Assembly (NCBI GenBank): GCA_026786045.1
Contig: JAJAYV010000234.1
Coordinates: 1 to 7,836, forward strand
Origin: Frankiaceae bacterium
GTDB lineage: Bacteria; Actinomycetota; Actinomycetes; Mycobacteriales; SCTD01
Reading direction: 5' to 3'
DNA: 7,836 nt
The notes under the pieces were generated by a model, which saw only the letters and a list, made by a program, of their open reading frames with translations, did not search any database and was not told the DNA's origin. Below are positions 5,919 to 7,836 of this stretch, piece by piece (the stretch's first letter is position 1; each line of letters starts with the position of its first letter). The position numbers were made by a program, and so were the translations under genes.

Positions 5919-5968
5919 GGAGCCCAGCATGCGGTTCCGCGGCCACTCGAAGCCGCGTGGAGGGCTCC
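5919..5968. terminator. Nested inverted repeats between convergent ponA2 and yqeY, probable bidirectional terminator
   Basis: GGAGCCC (5919-5925) pairs with GGGCTCC (5962-5968), and inside it CGCGGC (5938-5943) pairs with GCCGCG (5952-5957) around an 8-base loop. The structure lies 40 bp after the ponA2 stop and 44 bp from the yqeY stop on the other strand, the expected place for a shared terminator. There is no T-tract on either side, as is common in high-GC actinomycetes. The rest of 5880-6011 shows no gene. Confidence 0.5.
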
Positions 5969-6011
5969 GGAGCTCGACGGCAATCCCGCGCGGCGACTAC
6001 TGCGCCGGGGG

Positions 6012-6467
6012 CTACTGCGCGAGCGCTGCGCGGACGGCGGCGGCCACCCGGCCGCCCTCGGCCCGGCCGGCGACCGACGGGCCGACGACCTTCATGACCG
6101 CGCCCATGGCCTGCGGCCCGGTCGCGCCGGACTCCTGCACGCTGCGCGCAACGATCTCCTGCAGCTCTGCGTCGGACAGCTGAGCCGGCAGGTAGGTCTC
6201 CAGCAACGCCTCTTCGGCCAGCTCGCGCTCGGCCCGCTCGTCGGCCCCGCCGGAGCGGAAGGCCTCCGCTGCCTCGCGGCGCTTCTTGGCCTCGCGGGCC
6301 ACGACCTTGAGCTCCTCCTCGCCCGACAGCGTGCGGGCCGCCTTGCCGGCGACCTCCTCGTTGCCGATCGCGGTGAGCGCCATCCGCAGCGTCGACGTGC
6401 GCAGCTCGTCGCGCGCCTTCATCGAGGTGGTGAGGTCCTGCTTCAGCCGGTCCTTGAGCTCGCCCAT
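6012..6467 (-). CDS. GatB/YqeY domain-containing protein (151 aa)
   Basis: A soluble, nearly all-helical protein of the YqeY family, related to the C-terminal tRNA-interacting domain of the GatB amidotransferase subunit. Recognisable features are MGELKDRLKQDLTTSMKARD at the N-terminus, RTSTLRMALTAIGNEE (23-38), the charged KVVAREAKKRREAAEAFRSGG helix and LLETYLPAQLSDAEL (88-102). The end, GAVMKVVGPSVAGRAEGGRVA, has the typical VMK...GR.DG pattern. Length is normal (about 150 aa). The role of stand-alone YqeY is not established; RNA or tRNA binding is presumed. The ATG at 6467-6465 is preceded by TAGGGT and 6 bp, so the mRNA is probably leaderless. The last codons and stop, GCGCAGTAG, are repeated in frame 15 bp later, giving a back-up stop. 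In M. tuberculosis this gene is not between ponA2 and the phosphoesterase. Confidence 0.93.
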   Translation of the reverse strand: MGELKDRLKQDLTTSMKARDELRTSTLRMALTAIGNEEVAGKAARTLSGEEELKVVAREAKKRREAAEAFRSGGADERAERELAEEALLETYLPAQLSDAELQEIVARSVQESGATGPQAMGAVMKVVGPSVAGRAEGGRVAAAVRAALAQ

Positions 6468-6473
6468 GCCCTG

Positions 6474-6479
6474 ACCCTA
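6474..6479 (-). promoter_or_regulatory. -10 box (TAGGGT) of a leaderless yqeY promoter
   Basis: Minus-strand TAGGGT (6479-6474) is followed by exactly 6 bp and the yqeY ATG. It mirrors the identical hexamer that serves the divergent phosphoesterase gene 35 bp away. Confidence 0.55.
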
Positions 6480-6514
6480 CGGTCCGGCCCCGGCTGCGGA
6501 CGGGTCGTGCCGCC

Positions 6515-6520
6515 TAGGGT
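6515..6520 (+). promoter_or_regulatory. -10 box (TAGGGT) of a leaderless metallophosphoesterase promoter
   Basis: TAGGGT is followed by exactly 6 bp and the GTG at 6527, with no Shine-Dalgarno sequence. With the minus-strand box at 6474-6479 it forms a back-to-back pair whose -35 regions must overlap near 6492-6502. Confidence 0.55.
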
Positions 6521-6526
6521 GACGCG

Positions 6527-7393
6527 GTGCGCCCGACCCCCCTGCTCGCTACCGGTGCGGTCGGGCTTGCCGCGTGGCCGTTCGTCGAGCCGCACCTGCC
6601 GGTGCTCCGCCGCAGGACCGTGCCGGTGCTGCCGACCGGCTGGGCGCCGCTGCGCGTGCTGCACCTGTCGGACCTGCACCTGCTGCCCCAGCACCGCCGG
6701 CGCGCGGCCTGGGTCCGCTCGCTGGCCGAGGAGGGCGCCGACCTGGTCGTGTCCACCGGGGACCACGTCTCCTCCGCCGCTGCCTTCCCGCTCCTCGCCG
6801 ACACCCTCGGCGCGCTGACGGCCGACGGCGCCCCGGCGGTCTTCGTCCCGGGCAACAACGACTACTTCACCCCCATCCGCCCGTCGCCAGCGGGCTACCT
6901 GCGCAAGGGCGCGAGCCGGCGGCGAGCGGCCGACCTGCCGTGGGAGCAGGGCGCCCGCCTGCTCCAGGAGCGCGGCTGGACCGACCTCACCCACCTGCGC
7001 ACCACCCTGCAGGTCGCCGGCCGCCCCGTCGTCCTCACCGGCACCGACGACGCGCACCTTCGCCGCGACCGGTACGGCCTGGTCGCCGGTCCCGTGGCCG
7101 GCTTCGGCCTGGGGATCACGCACACCCCCCAGCGGGCGCTGCTGCGGGCCTTCGAGCGGGACGGCCACGCGCTCGTCCTGGCGGGCCACACGCACGGCGG
7201 CCAGCTGCGGGTGCCCGGCCTCGGCCCGCTGGTCACCAACTGCGACCTGCAGCGGCACCGGGCGCGCGGACTGACCCGCGGCGAGGGCGGCTGGCTGCAC
7301 GTCAGCGCCGGTCTGGGCAGCTCGCCGTACCTGCCGGTCCGCTTCTGCTGCCGCCCGGAGGCCACGCTGCTCGAGCTGGTCGGCGGTCGCTAG
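6527..7393 (+). CDS. Calcineurin-like metallophosphoesterase (Rv3683/YkuE-like, 288 aa)
   Basis: A dinuclear-metal phosphoesterase with all core motifs: D49-L-H51 (LSDLHLL), G78-D79-H80, G109-N-N-D112, the ITHT motif with His199, and GHTHGGQ (220-226). The family's GNHD reads GNND here, which is common in this YkuE-like branch. The N-terminus (TPLLATGAVGLAAWPFV, 4-20) is hydrophobic and is followed by basic residues (RRR, 28-30), so it may be a membrane anchor, short for a full helix; which face of the membrane it serves is unclear. The substrate is unknown: lipid-linked phosphates or nucleotides are possible, and nothing here decides. The GTG start is set by the TAGGGT box 6 bp upstream. Rv3683 occupies the same place after ponA2 in M. 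tuberculosis. It is followed 30 bp later by tRNA-Pro. Confidence 0.93.
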   Translation: MRPTPLLATGAVGLAAWPFVEPHLPVLRRRTVPVLPTGWAPLRVLHLSDLHLLPQHRRRAAWVRSLAEEGADLVVSTGDHVSSAAAFPLLADTLGALTADGAPAVFVPGNNDYFTPIRPSPAGYLRKGASRRRAADLPWEQGARLLQERGWTDLTHLRTTLQVAGRPVVLTGTDDAHLRRDRYGLVAGPVAGFGLGITHTPQRALLRAFERDGHALVLAGHTHGGQLRVPGLGPLVTNCDLQRHRARGLTRGEGGWLHVSAGLGSSPYLPVRFCCRPEATLLELVGGR

Positions 7394-7403
7394 CGGCGTC
7401 CGG

Positions 7404-7409
7404 TAGTCT
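7404..7409 (+). promoter_or_regulatory. Possible tRNA-Pro -10 box (TAGTCT)
   Basis: TAGTCT fits TANNNT and lies 14 bp before the mature tRNA 5' end, so transcription would start about 7-8 bp upstream of the tRNA. It lies 10 bp after the phosphoesterase stop. No clear -35 element is visible. Confidence 0.4.
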
Positions 7410-7423
7410 CAGCGGCGCACGAC

Positions 7424-7498
<75 letters not shown>

Positions 7499-7505
7499 TC
7501 CGACC

Positions 7506-7519
7506 CTCCTCCCGAGGAG
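7506..7519 (+). terminator. Small hairpin just after tRNA-Pro
   Basis: CTCCT (7506-7510) pairs with AGGAG (7515-7519) around a 4-base loop, 8 bp after the tRNA. It may help 3' processing or add to termination with the stronger hairpin downstream. Short arms make it uncertain. Confidence 0.3.
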
Positions 7520-7535
7520 AGTCCAGCGGTCCCGA

Positions 7536-7569
7536 GAAGGGCATCGGCGTACGTCAGCCGGTGCCCTTC
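7536..7569 (+). terminator. Strong hairpin terminator downstream of tRNA-Pro
   Basis: GAAGGGCATCGGC (7536-7548) pairs with GCCGGTGCCCTTC (7557-7569), a 13-bp stem with a single T-G pair and an 8-base loop. It is the strongest hairpin I found in the window. It sits 38 bp after the tRNA and 26 bp from the stop of the convergent HNH fragment, so it could serve both strands. No T-tract follows. Confidence 0.7.
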
Positions 7570-7595
7570 GCTGCATCCGGGAGCCGTCACCTGGC

Positions 7596-7836
7596 TCACC
7601 GTGCGGGCCTGTCGGTCCAGCCGTCCTGGTGCAGCCATCGTCGGTCGCGCAGGCGCAGGGTCTTGTGGCCGGTGTGCAGGTCGTGGTGGTGGCGGTCGCA
7701 GATCCAGACGGTGTCGGCCAGGCTGGTCCGGCCGGTTCTGGCCCAGGCATCAGGGTGGTGCGGGACCAGCCGCTGCCGGGTCCGCAGCGGCAGCCGGCGA
7801 TCTGACACCGGTTGCCGGTCTCGATCTTCTTGATCC
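7596..7836 (-). pseudogene. C-terminal part of an HNH endonuclease (DUF222/13E12 type), apparently frameshifted and cut by the window edge
   Basis: Reading leftward from the edge, one frame gives IETGNRCQIAGC, the first zinc-cysteine motif of the DUF222-associated HNH domain. A different frame continues with LPLRTRQRLVPHHPDAW, then VWICDRHHHDLHTG and a short tail ending at the TGA at 7598-7596. An intact gene should have both halves in one frame, so a shift is implied at about 7783-7793. Neither frame alone covers the domain. Restoring one copy of a tandem CGGCTGC would join them exactly, suggesting a 7-bp slippage deletion. These genes are multicopy in many actinomycetes and often decay. A sequencing error cannot be excluded, and the upstream half is not visible. 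A GTG at 7808 could start a 70-residue remnant, but it lacks the first cysteine pair. Confidence 0.6.

Noticed and set aside
3390..5930. A very long open frame (846 codons) antisense to ponA2
   Set aside because: It mirrors the ponA2 codons and is composed of Arg, Gly, Ala, Asp and Val as expected from GC-rich antisense reading. It shows no domain, while the plus strand has intact GT51 and transpeptidase motifs.
3422..6097. A long plus-strand frame (891 codons) overlapping ponA2 in another phase
   Set aside because: It is arginine- and proline-rich shadow sequence with no recognisable fold, and the ponA2 frame accounts for the region.
5917..6183. Small plus-strand frame in the ponA2-yqeY gap
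   Set aside because: It is mostly antisense to the yqeY C-terminus, begins inside the terminator-like repeats and has no ribosome site or family pattern.

Overview
The window is very GC-rich DNA from an actinomycete. GC-ending codons dominate, most starts are GTG or ATG placed directly behind TANNNT boxes, and the genes include a WhiB regulator, a PASTA-tailed class A penicillin-binding protein and a DUF222/13E12-type HNH fragment. Gene order closely matches the Mycobacterium tuberculosis Rv3677c-Rv3683 neighbourhood: MBL hydrolase, RidA-like protein, DUF4177 protein, two Get3/ArsA-like ATPases, whiB4, ponA2, metallophosphoesterase. I recall a related order in Streptomyces around wblA. I cannot name the genus. 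The HNH fragment type is common in Geodermatophilaceae- and Nocardioides-like genomes, but that is weak evidence.

Layout. Positions 1-686 (minus strand) hold a tightly packed unit: a DUF4177 miniprotein, a RidA-fold protein overlapping it by 4 bp, and probably the first codons of a third gene cut by the window edge. Positions 687-795 are a divergent promoter region. Positions 796-2951 (plus) hold two translationally coupled P-loop ATPases of the ArsA/Get3 family. whiB4 converges on them (minus, 2972-3277). A 184-bp regulatory region between whiB4 and ponA2 carries a perfect 12-bp tandem repeat and a 28-bp near-perfect palindrome. ponA2 follows (plus, 3462-5879), then a probable bidirectional terminator, a YqeY protein (minus, 6012-6467), and a divergent metallophosphoesterase (plus, 6527-7393). 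The end holds tRNA-Pro(CGG), a strong hairpin terminator, and the C-terminal part of an HNH endonuclease gene that appears frameshifted.

How it may work together. The core is an envelope/redox neighbourhood. PonA2 builds peptidoglycan. WhiB4 is an iron-sulfur redox regulator transcribed away from it. The ATPase pair resembles Get3 without its zinc-binding cysteines. The metallophosphoesterase may act at the membrane. A shared pathway is inferred from conserved clustering only.

The most consistent sequence signal is a TANNNT box 6-7 bp before the start codon at five genes, which predicts leaderless mRNAs and fixes several start codons. The regulatory elements between whiB4 and ponA2 are the most promising candidates for undescribed control. 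I saw no CRISPR array, insertion sequence, phage or defence system.
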